A stretch of DNA of 16,231 bases from Patescibacteria group bacterium UBA6257 (lineage in GTDB: Bacteria; Patescibacteriota; Minisyncoccia; UBA6257): NCBI GenBank assembly GCA_002440845.1, contig DJVL01000023.1:1-16231 (forward strand), read 5' to 3'. The notes beneath the pieces are model-generated. The model made no database searches, was not told the origin of the DNA, and saw only the letters and a program-made list of their open reading frames with translations. The position numbers were made by a program, and so were the translations under genes. Shown in pieces: positions 7,437 through 14,946 of the stretch (the first letter of the stretch is position 1; each line of letters begins with the position of its first letter).

Positions 7437-8711
7437 TTAATTAGTAATTAGTAATTTTTGTAATTCTACTATGGCTTTATTCAGTTGCTTGTCTTTTACT
7501 AAATCCACTTTAGAGTAGCTTCCCAGCTCATCGTCGTTTTTTACCTCAAAGTCTGGATTTAGCCCGTTTTTATCAATGATTATTCCTTTGGGAGTAAGCC
7601 ATTTGGCTATCGTAATTTTTACAGCCTCACCATTTTTCAAATTTACTAATTCCTGAACTGAACCTTTACCAAAAGATCTCATTCCCACTAACTTTACTTC
7701 TCTGTTATCCCTTAAAGCTCCAGCCAATATTTCCGAAGCCGAAGCCGTCCCTTCATTTATTAAAACCACGCTTGGAATATTTTTCAATAATCCTTGTCCT
7801 GATGCCCGATAAATTTTTATTTCTTCGTTGCCCAAATCCTCTTTTAAGATCACTTCCCCTTTATCCAAAAACCAGCCGCTAATCTCAACCACTGACTCCA
7901 AAAAACCGCCGGGATTATTTCTTAAATCAATAATTAATCCCCGGGGTTGACTGGCAAAGATTTCCAAAGCAATTTGGTAAAACTTTGAAGACAAGGGTTG
8001 GTTAAAATTATATATCTTCAAATAAGCTATTTTATTATCTAACATCTGCCAGTCTACTGACGGAATAGAAATTTTTTCCCTTATGATTTTTATTTCCTTT
8101 GCTTCATTCCATTCCGACCTAAAAATAACCAAAGAAACGGAAGTGTTTTTAGGCCCTCTTATTAATTCAGCCGCTTCCAAGGAAGATAAATTTAATGTTT
8201 CTTCCCCGTTAATTTTTAAAATTCGGTCATTAGGTTTCAAGCCAACTTTTTCTGCCGGCGTATCAGGCAAAGGAGAAATTACCACCAAAAAGCCGTCCTT
8301 TTTTGTAATTTCCATTCCAACTCCATAAAATTCTCCTGATAATTCCTCATTTAGCTTTTGGGCTTGTTCTGAGTTTAAAAATTCAGAATGAGGATCTTCC
8401 AAAGAATCTACCAACCCCCGACTCGCGCCTTCTATCATTTTTTGAGTAACCAATTTGTCCCGATCGACATACTTTTCCAGAATAGTCGTCCAAGTCTCCC
8501 AAAAAACATCCATATTGCCAGCTGGCAATTCTTTTGGCTTCTCTTTGTTAACTATTTTTTCAAAGGGAGAAGGTAAATTAATTTTAAAGCCATAACGGCT
8601 GCCTTCAATAAATCCTGAAATAAAAATAGAAGCCGATAATAAAACGATTGAAAAAATAGTAGCGATTTTCTTGGCAAGATTTTTTGTTTTTTGATTAAAA
8701 TTAATCTTCAT
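7437..8711 (-). CDS. ctpA: C-terminal processing peptidase (S41 family) with PDZ domain
   Basis: 424 residues. A basic N-terminus and hydrophobic stretch (about 15-35) anchor it in, or carry it across, the membrane. An N-terminal helical region is followed by a PDZ domain (about 125-200, with GVGMEITKKDGFLVVISPLP and GLKPNDRILKING). The protease core carries GLIIDLRNNPGG (258-269), GTASASEILAGAL (321-333) with the likely nucleophile Ser324, and RSFGKGSVQ (345-353) with Lys349, the Ser-Lys dyad at the family's usual spacing of 25. Such enzymes process or degrade envelope proteins by their C-termini. It follows murC by 24 bp and precedes rplI by 8 bp, suggesting one transcript. The substrate is unknown. 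The ATG at 8711 has no Shine-Dalgarno sequence. Confidence 0.96.
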   Translation of the reverse strand: MKINFNQKTKNLAKKIATIFSIVLLSASIFISGFIEGSRYGFKINLPSPFEKIVNKEKPKELPAGNMDVFWETWTTILEKYVDRDKLVTQKMIEGASRGLVDSLEDPHSEFLNSEQAQKLNEELSGEFYGVGMEITKKDGFLVVISPLPDTPAEKVGLKPNDRILKINGEETLNLSSLEAAELIRGPKNTSVSLVIFRSEWNEAKEIKIIREKISIPSVDWQMLDNKIAYLKIYNFNQPLSSKFYQIALEIFASQPRGLIIDLRNNPGGFLESVVEISGWFLDKGEVILKEDLGNEEIKIYRASGQGLLKNIPSVVLINEGTASASEILAGALRDNREVKLVGMRSFGKGSVQELVNLKNGEAVKITIAKWLTPKGIIIDKNGLNPDFEVKNDDELGSYSKVDLVKDKQLNKAIVELQKLLITN

Positions 8712-8735
8712 TGGGAATATTTTTGATTTTGGTTT

Positions 8736-10172
8736 TCAATTTTTATACATAGTGCTTTTGATGGTATACGGCACTCGCCAGACATTTTCACAGCCTAAGG
8801 AAATTATAACAATTTTTCCGGGATTAATTTTTGAATCTTGAAAAACATTTTTTTTCAATTCGCTTACAGCCTTTTCAATGGTTGGTAAATACTTAACCTG
8901 AGGATGAAATGACTTAGCCAGATTAACCAAATCTTTGCTGGAAACCTTGCCGTTTTTTTCCCGGGCCGAACCGTAAATATCTAAAACAATCACTTTGTCT
9001 GATTGGCCAAAACTTTTGGCAAAATCTTTCATTAGAGCTTCTGTTCTGGTAAAAGTATGAGGCTGGAAAACCGTGATAATGCTTTTATCGGGCCAAAAGT
9101 TTTTTGCAGCCTCCAAAGTGCTTTTTATTTGTTCCGGACTCAAAGCATGGTCATCAACCAAAATAGGAGCATTTTTTGCTTTTAAAAGAATGTCAAATCT
9201 TCTGGAAATTCCTAAAAATTTTTCTAAAGCGGTTTTTATTGCTTTTGGGGCAACGCCTAATTCAAGGGCCATCAGAGAAGCGGCAGCGGCGTCAAGCAGA
9301 TAACTTTTGCCGGGAAAACGAATTTTAAATTCTCCTAAATTTTTATTTTTCCAAGACAGATTAAAAAACTGGAACTGTTTAACGATTCTGTCATTGGAAA
9401 TGACCAAATCATTGCCTTTATTAAAACCAAAAAATCTTTTTTTAGCAGAAGCGGAATTAACAATTTTCCTTACTTTATCATCATCTCCCCAGCCAACAAT
9501 AATTCCTTTCCGTGGAATTTTTTTTACCAATTTTTTAAAAGCCAGCTCATAGCTTGCGGGAGTTTTATAATAATCCGGGTGGTCAAAAGCAATATTATTA
9601 ATTATTAAACTTTTTAAATTATAATTAAGAAAAGCTTCCCGGTATTCATCGGCTTCAAGGACAAAATACTGAACTGGCTTGTTTCTTTTTTCCGGAATTC
9701 TTATACTGCTTTTCCAATTCTTGCTTTTGCCGCCAATTAAAACTAAAGGATCTTTTCCGGCGCTTTCCAAAATTAAACCGACTAAACCAGTCGTGGTGCT
9801 CTTGCCATGACTGCCTGAAACTCCAATGGTAAAAAGTTTATTAGTGATTTCTGCTAAAGCCTGCGGATAAGTTTTAATTGGAATATTCAAAGAAAGAGCT
9901 GCTAAAATTTCCGGATTGGCGGTTTTAATGTTTTTAGGGTCGTAATAAGCGGCTGAACTAATTACTAAATCTATGCTTTTTTCTTTATGGCTTTTTAAAA
10001 TATTCTTTTTGTCAAACCCTTCAAAATATTTAATGCCGTATTTTTTTAAGATTTTTTCGGAATAAAATTTTTCTTTCGTATCTGAACCGATCACCTCATT
10101 TCCTGTTTTTTTAAAATAACTGGCTAAAGCGCTGATCCCAATACCTTTAATGCCCACAAAATAAACTTTCAT
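8736..10172 (-). CDS. murC: UDP-N-acetylmuramate--L-alanine ligase (MurC), Mpl-like variant
   Basis: 478 residues with the three-domain Mur ligase plan: GIKGIGISALA (7-17) in the UDP-sugar binding domain, the ATP loop GVSGSHGKSTTTG (117-129), EADEYREAFL (173-182), NNIAFDHPDYY (192-202), and FQPHTFTRTEAL (369-380) in the C-terminal domain. It joins the first peptide residue to UDP-MurNAc in the cytoplasm. Two features depart from standard MurC: EADEY is the form seen in the recycling ligase Mpl, and the usual DDYxHHP motif reads DDHALSP (340-346). As no other Mur ligase is in view, MurC is the likelier role; Mpl, or another substrate, remains possible. It is first in murC-ctpA-rplI, driven by a consensus promoter, and stops with TGA. 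Confidence 0.85.
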   Translation of the reverse strand: MKVYFVGIKGIGISALASYFKKTGNEVIGSDTKEKFYSEKILKKYGIKYFEGFDKKNILKSHKEKSIDLVISSAAYYDPKNIKTANPEILAALSLNIPIKTYPQALAEITNKLFTIGVSGSHGKSTTTGLVGLILESAGKDPLVLIGGKSKNWKSSIRIPEKRNKPVQYFVLEADEYREAFLNYNLKSLIINNIAFDHPDYYKTPASYELAFKKLVKKIPRKGIIVGWGDDDKVRKIVNSASAKKRFFGFNKGNDLVISNDRIVKQFQFFNLSWKNKNLGEFKIRFPGKSYLLDAAAASLMALELGVAPKAIKTALEKFLGISRRFDILLKAKNAPILVDDHALSPEQIKSTLEAAKNFWPDKSIITVFQPHTFTRTEALMKDFAKSFGQSDKVIVLDIYGSAREKNGKVSSKDLVNLAKSFHPQVKYLPTIEKAVSELKKNVFQDSKINPGKIVIISLGCENVWRVPYTIKSTMYKN

Positions 10173-10209
10173 AATAAAAATTCAAAAAAATTAAATAAAA
10201 ACTGAAAAA

Positions 10210-10238
10210 AGTATAATCTTTTAGGTATTAAATGTCAA
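10210..10238 (-). promoter_or_regulatory. Sigma-70 promoter of murC
   Basis: On the minus strand a perfect -35 TTGACA (10233-10238) and the -10 TATACT (10210-10215) are separated by the ideal 17 bases. The predicted start is near 10203, about 30 bases before the murC ATG. This is the best promoter match in the window besides that of groES. A direct repeat lies just upstream (see 10243-10259). Confidence 0.85.
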
Positions 10239-10242
10239 TTTA

Positions 10243-10259
10243 AAGATGCTCAAGATGCT
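10243..10259. repeat. Short direct repeat upstream of the murC promoter
   Basis: AAGATGCT occurs twice with a one-base gap (10243-10250 and 10252-10259), between the divergent murC and thpR genes and four bases upstream of the murC -35 box. The 9-base period is shorter than one helical turn. It may be a regulator half-site pair or chance. Confidence 0.5.
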
Positions 10260-10287
10260 GGATTTTGCCTCAAAAATAAGGTAAAAT

Positions 10288-10869
10288 ATGTTTTTACTAA
10301 AAAATATGAATGGATTAAGATTATTTATCGCTGTTTTCCCTCCTGAGAAAATAAAAAATCAGCTTTTGGAATATCAGCAAAAAAAACTGGCTAAAAACAA
10401 AGAAATTTTTAGAATAGCTCCCTTGGACGCTTTGCACCTGACTTTGGTTTTTATAGGGGATTCCGATGAGAAAGAAAAAGAAAAAATCATTTTTGCCTGC
10501 CGAAAAACCGCTGCCCTGTTTTCTCCTTTTCAAATAACTTTAGAAAATATTAATTATGGCCCTAATGAAAAATTGCCAAGATTAGTCTGGTTAGAAGGAA
10601 AAAGCGCCGAAGAATTAATTAAATTAGAAAAAACCCTGAGAAAAAATTTTTATGAAATCGCCGGAAAAAAGATAGCGGGAGAAAATCATAATTTTAAAGC
10701 TCACATCACTCTGGCCAGAATAAAAAACAATAGCCACAAACCCCTGCCCCAAGAAATAAAAGAACGGAAAAAGATAACTTTTTGGGTAGAAAAATTTTTT
10801 TTAATGAACAGCCAGCTTGATTACCAAGGAGCAAAATATAAAATTATTGACTCTTTTTCTTTAAAATAA
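10288..10869 (+). CDS. thpR: 2'-5' RNA ligase family protein (RNA 2',3'-cyclic phosphodiesterase)
   Basis: 193 residues with the two HxTL signatures of the 2H phosphoesterase fold: LHLTLVFIG (His50, Thr52) and AHITLARIK (His139, Thr141). RLFIAVFPPEKIK near the start is the typical first strand. In known members the two histidines hydrolyse 2',3'-cyclic phosphate RNA ends, and some also join RNA 2'-5' in vitro; the cellular role is often unknown. The start may be ATG 10288, preceded by AAGG at a workable distance (the best Shine-Dalgarno candidate in the window), or ATG 10306, which gives MNGLRLFIAVF, closer to the family's usual N-terminus. It heads a plus-strand run with priA and def, 37 bp before priA, and is divergent from murC. 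Confidence 0.93.
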   Translation: MFLLKNMNGLRLFIAVFPPEKIKNQLLEYQQKKLAKNKEIFRIAPLDALHLTLVFIGDSDEKEKEKIIFACRKTAALFSPFQITLENINYGPNEKLPRLVWLEGKSAEELIKLEKTLRKNFYEIAGKKIAGENHNFKAHITLARIKNNSHKPLPQEIKERKKITFWVEKFFLMNSQLDYQGAKYKIIDSFSLK

Positions 10870-10906
10870 ATACTTTAACTGCTTTAAAAAATTTCATTTA
10901 ATAGGT

Positions 10907-11746
10907 ATGTTCATCGTTGATGTTATTCCTCTGACTTATTTACCCCTCTCAGAACCTCAGATTCTTTCTTATTTTTTTAATTCTTCCCTTGAAAGAGGTT
11001 CAATAGTAGAAGTGCCTTTAGCCAGAAAAAAAGTTATAGCAGTTGTCTGGCGTTCAGAAAATATCTCCCAAAGAAAGGCAATTTTGAAAAAAGCTGATTT
11101 TGCCTTAAAACCTATAGGAAAAGTCATTACCAAAAAACCTCTTTCAAAAAAAATATCATTTTTCTTGGCTGATTTTATTTCTCATTATTATTTTTCCCCT
11201 CTTTCTTTGAGTTTAAAACAGGTCCTGCCTAAAAAACTAAAAAGCTTGGCCAGAGATTTGGAAAAATCCGATTATTCTGAACCCCGGGGGAATACTTTTT
11301 TAAACCTAAACAAAAAAGATTCCAGAAAAATAGAAACCTTGGAAAAAAACTTTGAAGAAATTTTTAAAAAAATAAATCAAAGTTTAAAGAAGAAAAAACA
11401 GGTTTTGTTTCTCGTCCCAACCGTTTTTCATCTATCTTTTTATTCTAAAAAACTTTCTGCGCATAATTTTAATTCTAACAAGTTTATTATTTTCCAATCA
11501 AATCTAAAAACCAAAGAATTTATTTCTTTATGGAAAGGAATTGATAACGGAAAAATTCTCTTTGTTATTGGTACTCGTTCCTCCTTGTTTTTACCATGGA
11601 AAAATCTTGGGTTAATTGTTGTTGTTGAACCCAACGATTCCGCCTACAAATCATGGGACCAAAAGCCATATTATCAAAGCCTTGCCATAGCTAAAAAATT
11701 ATCTTTTTTTTATAATGCCGAAGCTGCCTATTATCAAAATTATTAA
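10907..11746 (+). CDS. priA: Primosomal protein N' (PriA), N-terminal part, split gene
   Basis: 279 residues covering the N-terminal half of PriA, which reloads the replisome at collapsed forks. VDVIPLTYLPLSEPQILSYF and GSIVEVPLARKKVIAVVW (31-48) are the 3'-end DNA-binding domain. A helicase-like region follows, anchored by QVLFLVP (165-171), VIGTRSSLF (220-228) and NLGLIVVVEPND (233-244). The last should read as the Walker B DEEH box but is VEPND. The Walker A loop GSGKTEVY, expected just before QVLFLVP, is absent: positions 135-160 hold only a charged helix. Motif III (GSATPS) is also missing. The frame stops at 11746, but homology resumes in the frame starting at 11715. The true junction is likely at T8 (11704-11711), so residues from about 268 on are probably not native. 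It lies 37 bp behind thpR. Confidence 0.87.
   Translation: MFIVDVIPLTYLPLSEPQILSYFFNSSLERGSIVEVPLARKKVIAVVWRSENISQRKAILKKADFALKPIGKVITKKPLSKKISFFLADFISHYYFSPLSLSLKQVLPKKLKSLARDLEKSDYSEPRGNTFLNLNKKDSRKIETLEKNFEEIFKKINQSLKKKKQVLFLVPTVFHLSFYSKKLSAHNFNSNKFIIFQSNLKTKEFISLWKGIDNGKILFVIGTRSSLFLPWKNLGLIVVVEPNDSAYKSWDQKPYYQSLAIAKKLSFFYNAEAAYYQNY
11704..11711 (+). other. Run of eight T at the priA frame break (possible slippage site)
   Basis: Eight T in a row occur where homology to PriA passes from the upstream frame to the downstream one. A +1 shift, equal to dropping one T, joins the frames without a stop. The downstream frame is closed by a TAG at 11688, so the shift must fall between about 11691 and 11746. 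Polymerase slippage, a ribosomal frameshift, a real mutation or a homopolymer read error would all fit. Confidence 0.65.
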
Positions 11747-12848
11747 CCGGAAACAGCCAAAAGACAAAAAAACCTCTTTTCAGGTTTTTGTTCCCGAGGT
11801 TATGGAAAGATTAAAAACAGCTTTGAAAGACAATGAAAAAACAATTATTTTTATCAATCGCCGGGGTCTGGCTTTGAGTATCATTTGCCAAGAATGCGGT
11901 TTTACTTTCAGTTGCCCCAATTGCGATGTTCCGTTGGTCTATCGAACTGAAAAGGAAAAAACCGTTCTAACTTGCCATCATTGCGATTATAAAGAAAGTG
12001 CACCTACAAGCTGTCCTCAATGTCGGGGTTATAAATTAAAACCTTTGGGCATTGGCACAGAAAGGATAAAAAAAGAGATAGAAAAAAACTTAAAAATTAA
12101 AAATGATTATTTAAATAATCATTTATTTGATTTAATTGAAAGCGAGATTCCTGATGAAAAAGAGCTGGAAATTATTAAAAATTTTAATTCAAATAAAATA
12201 AAAATCCTTATAGGAACGGAAGCAATTTTTCGGCCTCAACTGTCAGAAACCGATTTGGCTATAATACCGGCTATTGACCCTATGCTCTTCCTTCCCGATT
12301 ATAACAGCGAAGAAAAAACCTTTTTTTATCTTTTAAAACTGAAAAACTTGGCGAAAAAAGAATTGATGATCCAAACTTTAAATCCCGAAAATAAAATATT
12401 CGATTATTTAAGAGAAGAAAGAGAAAAAGATTTTTTTGAAGAAGAAAAAAAGTGGCGAAAAAAATATTTTTGGCCTCCTTACTCCCATTTAATCAAGCTT
12501 ACCTTTACTCATAAAAACTTAACGAAGGGAGAATTAGAAGCTTTGAAAACAAAAGAAAGAATATTAGAATTAATAAGAAAATCAATTCCCGGGGAAAAAC
12601 AAAGCAATTTTATTGTTTTAGGCCCGGCGCCAGCTTTTATTTCCAAAGAAAAAGGAAGTTATCGCTGGAATATCTTGATAAAATTTATTTGTTCCGAAAA
12701 CAGGCCTAAAGCAAACTTTTATTCGCCCCTTTACCTTAACTTGCTCTCTCCGCTTTTAACTAAAGACGAGCTAACTTTAAGAAATAAAATTCTCCAAGCC
12801 GTACCGCTTAATTGGAAAATTGATATAGAGCCAAAAGACACATTATAA
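11715..12848 (+). CDS. priA: Primosomal protein N' (PriA), C-terminal part, split gene
   Basis: 377 residues continuing PriA in the next frame. TIIFINRRG (43-51) opens the second helicase lobe. The zinc-binding insert is intact, with all eight cysteines: 58, 61, 67, 70, 87, 90, 100 and 103. KPLGIGTERIKKEIE follows (109-123). KILIGTEAIFRPQLSETDLA (163-182) matches the motif V region but lacks the AKGxDF core, and VAGRAGR (motif VI) is absent: the alignment runs from TFFYLLKLKNLAKKE straight to LMIQT. The C-terminal domain is recognisable in FWPPYSHLIKL (252-262), VLGPAPAF (301-308) and YRWNILIKF (316-324). The ATG at 11715 may be only the first in-frame Met rather than a real start, as no Shine-Dalgarno sequence precedes it. 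Loss of ATPase motifs recalls actinobacterial PriA, thought not to unwind DNA. Confidence 0.87.
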   Translation: MPKLPIIKIINRKQPKDKKTSFQVFVPEVMERLKTALKDNEKTIIFINRRGLALSIICQECGFTFSCPNCDVPLVYRTEKEKTVLTCHHCDYKESAPTSCPQCRGYKLKPLGIGTERIKKEIEKNLKIKNDYLNNHLFDLIESEIPDEKELEIIKNFNSNKIKILIGTEAIFRPQLSETDLAIIPAIDPMLFLPDYNSEEKTFFYLLKLKNLAKKELMIQTLNPENKIFDYLREEREKDFFEEEKKWRKKYFWPPYSHLIKLTFTHKNLTKGELEALKTKERILELIRKSIPGEKQSNFIVLGPAPAFISKEKGSYRWNILIKFICSENRPKANFYSPLYLNLLSPLLTKDELTLRNKILQAVPLNWKIDIEPKDTL

Positions 12849-12903
12849 ACAACAATTTTAAATTTCCAATTTTCAATTTTAAAATAATAGAAAAATAGCA
12901 AAA

Positions 12904-13359
12904 ATGAAAATAATAACCGGAGAAAACAATAAAATATTAAGAAGCAAAAGCCAGCCAGTAAAAAAAATTGACGCCAAAACAAAAAGTTTGGTCTCCGAAA
13001 TGAAAAAAATAATAGAAAGACACGATGGCGTCGGTTTAGCCGCGATTCAAGTCGGCATCCCTTTAAGGATTGTAGTTTGTAAAATTGACGATAAATTTTA
13101 CTCTTTTATTAATCCGAAAATAGTTAAATTTTTTTCTAAAAAAATAATTATGGAAGAAGGTTGTTTGAGTTTGCCGGGTGTCACCGGTGAAGTAGAGAGG
13201 CCGGAAAAAATATTAATTAAAGCCCTAACTGAAAATAATAAAATACTAAAAATAAAAGTTTTTGGCTTATTAGCCAGAATTCTTCAGCACGAGATAGACC
13301 ATTTAGACGGGATTTTGTTTATAGACAAAGCAAAAAATATAAAAAACAAACCAGCTTAA
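12904..13359 (+). CDS. def: Peptide deformylase
   Basis: 151 residues with the three motifs of the metal-dependent enzyme that removes formyl groups from new proteins: GVGLAAIQ (42-49; usually GxGLAAPQ, with Pro to Ile here), EGCLS (85-89) with metal ligand Cys87, and QHEIDHLDG (128-136) with ligands His129 and His133 and catalytic Glu130. It is at the short end for the family, with little beyond the third motif. It lies 55 bp after priA, matching the common priA-def-fmt neighbourhood, but fmt here is inverted and convergent: the two stop codons overlap in one TTAA. The leader is AT-rich without a Shine-Dalgarno sequence. Confidence 0.97.
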   Translation: MKIITGENNKILRSKSQPVKKIDAKTKSLVSEMKKIIERHDGVGLAAIQVGIPLRIVVCKIDDKFYSFINPKIVKFFSKKIIMEEGCLSLPGVTGEVERPEKILIKALTENNKILKIKVFGLLARILQHEIDHLDGILFIDKAKNIKNKPA

Positions 13360-14294
13360 CTCAAAATTTCTTTTAAAATCCATTGATTGCCAAGCAAAAA
13401 ATCATTGCTTGGCATTATTTTTTTCCCGGCTGGTTTGAGCTTTTCTACTGCATAAAACCCCTTTCCGCATTTAATGGCTAATTTATTTTCAAAAATAAAA
13501 GTTTCTCCTGGTTTTTTATTCAAAGTTAAAAAAGAATCTTCGCAAGAAAAGCCTTGTAAAATTTTGATAACTCCCTTTGAAGAAAAAGTTAAAGCTTCAG
13601 GTTGAGGATTCAAAGCTCTAACTTGCCTTTCAATCGTCTCGGCTTCTCTTTGCCAGTTAATTCTTTCATCAATAGCGGCTATTTTTGAGCAATAGGTAGC
13701 TTGGGCTTCATTTTGAGGCTGAGGAATAATCTCTTTTTTCAACCACTTGGCTATATTTTTTAAAAAAAGCTCTGTGCCTAAATCTGCCAGTTTTTCGCTT
13801 AATTCGCCGGCAGTGATTTTTTTATCCTCTAATTTGTATTTTTGTTGAAAAAGAATAGGGCCATGGTCTAAAGCTTCGTCCATAAGAAAAATTGTCACGC
13901 CGGTTTCTTTTTCGCCAGCCAGAATAACCGACTGAATCGGCGTGGCACCGCGAAAATGCGGCAAGAGCGAAGGGTGAAGGTTCAAGAAGCCAAAACTTGG
14001 AATTTTCAGCAAAACTGAAGGAATAATTTTTCCATAAGCGGTTAAAAAAACAAAGTCCGGTTTATAATTTCTAAATTCCTCAATAAAATTTTTATCTTTT
14101 AAATTATCCGGCGCCAAAGTTTGGATTCTTATTTTTTCCGTATAAATCTGAACAGCTGAGGGAGTGATATTTTTTTTCCTGCCAGCTGCTTTGGCGGGCG
14201 TAGTAATAACCAAAAAAGGCGGTTTTCCGGCTTCAACAAGATTAGCTAAAACTCTTTGAGAAAATTCTGATGACCCAAAAAAAATATAATGCAT
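13356..14294 (-). CDS. fmt: Methionyl-tRNA formyltransferase
   Basis: 312 residues, normal family length. It transfers a formyl group from 10-formyl-tetrahydrofolate to initiator Met-tRNA. The N-terminal Rossmann domain begins MHYIFFGSSEFS. The catalytic triad is in place: Asn105 and His107 in FLNLHPSLLPHFRGATPI (103-120), and Asp143 in MDEALDHGPIL (138-148). YCSKIAAIDERINW (about 202-215) leads to the C-terminal tRNA-binding domain. Fmt is the functional partner of the deformylase, whose gene converges on it with a 4-base overlap at the stops. Upstream on the same strand, 36 bp away, is the AMMECR1-family gene, so fmt may be the last gene of the tsaE-amrB-amrA-fmt run. No Shine-Dalgarno sequence is seen. 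Confidence 0.97.
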   Translation of the reverse strand: MHYIFFGSSEFSQRVLANLVEAGKPPFLVITTPAKAAGRKKNITPSAVQIYTEKIRIQTLAPDNLKDKNFIEEFRNYKPDFVFLTAYGKIIPSVLLKIPSFGFLNLHPSLLPHFRGATPIQSVILAGEKETGVTIFLMDEALDHGPILFQQKYKLEDKKITAGELSEKLADLGTELFLKNIAKWLKKEIIPQPQNEAQATYCSKIAAIDERINWQREAETIERQVRALNPQPEALTFSSKGVIKILQGFSCEDSFLTLNKKPGETFIFENKLAIKCGKGFYAVEKLKPAGKKIMPSNDFLLGNQWILKEILS

Positions 14295-14330
14295 ATAAAA
14301 AAGTTTAAAAGTATAAAGGTTTAAAAATAA

Positions 14331-14900
14331 TCAGTCTTTTTCTTTAAAAACTTCAGCTTCATATTCATATATTTCTAAATCCATTTTTTCCCATTCGTTT
14401 TCTTCTAAACCGGCTTTTCGGCAAAGTTCAGAAAGAAACATTTCGGGTCTTTCTATTTCTGCCCAAACCTGAGGCAAAAAAGTAGCTTGAAAATTATTTT
14501 TTTTGACAAACAAACCCGGTCTTTTTTTGCCCAAATAACCCAGCAAATCTTCTTTATTTGCGCTTAATAATTTTTTCAGTGGGGAGAGAATAGAAATTTC
14601 TATTTCTATCTCTGCCAGCTCGTTTATGGTTAAAGGCAAAAATCTGTTATCCAGCAAGCCGCTTGCCAGACTATTGTCAATAACGCTTTGATAAATTTCT
14701 CCGTTGCCTTCCAAATCACCCACGCAACCTCTTAATTCCTTATTTTTCCAAAGAGTGACAAAAACCCCTCTTTTTTCTTTTAAAACTTCTGAGGGCAAAC
14801 TTTCTTCATCAATTTCCAAACGCTCTTTCTCTTTTAGATATTTTTCCAAACTTCTTCTGGCTAAAATCAAAAGGAATTTTTTTTCCGCATAAGAAAGCAT
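14331..14900 (-). CDS. amrA: AMMECR1-family protein (AmmeMemoRadiSam system protein A)
   Basis: 189 residues. The family signature is clear: GVFVTLWKNKELRGCVGDLE (45-64) with the invariant RGCVG, then NSLASGLLDNRFLPL (76-90), and IEIEISILSPLKKL (98-111). The later VWAEIERPEMFLSELCRKAGL (145-165) is also typical. The family's biochemical activity is not firmly settled; in many prokaryotes it is encoded next to a Memo homologue and a radical SAM protein, as part of a proposed modification system. Here the Memo gene is 46 bp upstream, but no radical SAM gene is in the window. The ATG at 14900 has AGG directly before it, too near for a normal ribosome binding site. Stop codon is TGA. fmt follows after 36 bp. 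Confidence 0.92.
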   Translation of the reverse strand: MLSYAEKKFLLILARRSLEKYLKEKERLEIDEESLPSEVLKEKRGVFVTLWKNKELRGCVGDLEGNGEIYQSVIDNSLASGLLDNRFLPLTINELAEIEIEISILSPLKKLLSANKEDLLGYLGKKRPGLFVKKNNFQATFLPQVWAEIERPEMFLSELCRKAGLEENEWEKMDLEIYEYEAEVFKEKD

Positions 14901-14946
14901 CCTATTATTAATAATTTTTAATTTTAAATTTTTAGATGATTTTTAA

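Noticed and set aside
8736..8738. TGA as a recoded sense codon (as in some CPR lineages)
   Set aside because: TGA falls at the natural ends of murC and the AMMECR1 gene and never inside a conserved gene, so it acts as a stop.
10212..10217. Perfect TATAAT on the plus strand as a thpR promoter
   Set aside because: No -35-like hexamer lies at 16-18 bases upstream (the place reads AATTAA), and it overlaps the reverse of the stronger murC -10 box.
12849..12903. Repeated AATTTTAAA-like words between priA and def as a terminator
   Set aside because: The pairing is A/T only, with no G:C stem or following T tract; low-complexity spacer.
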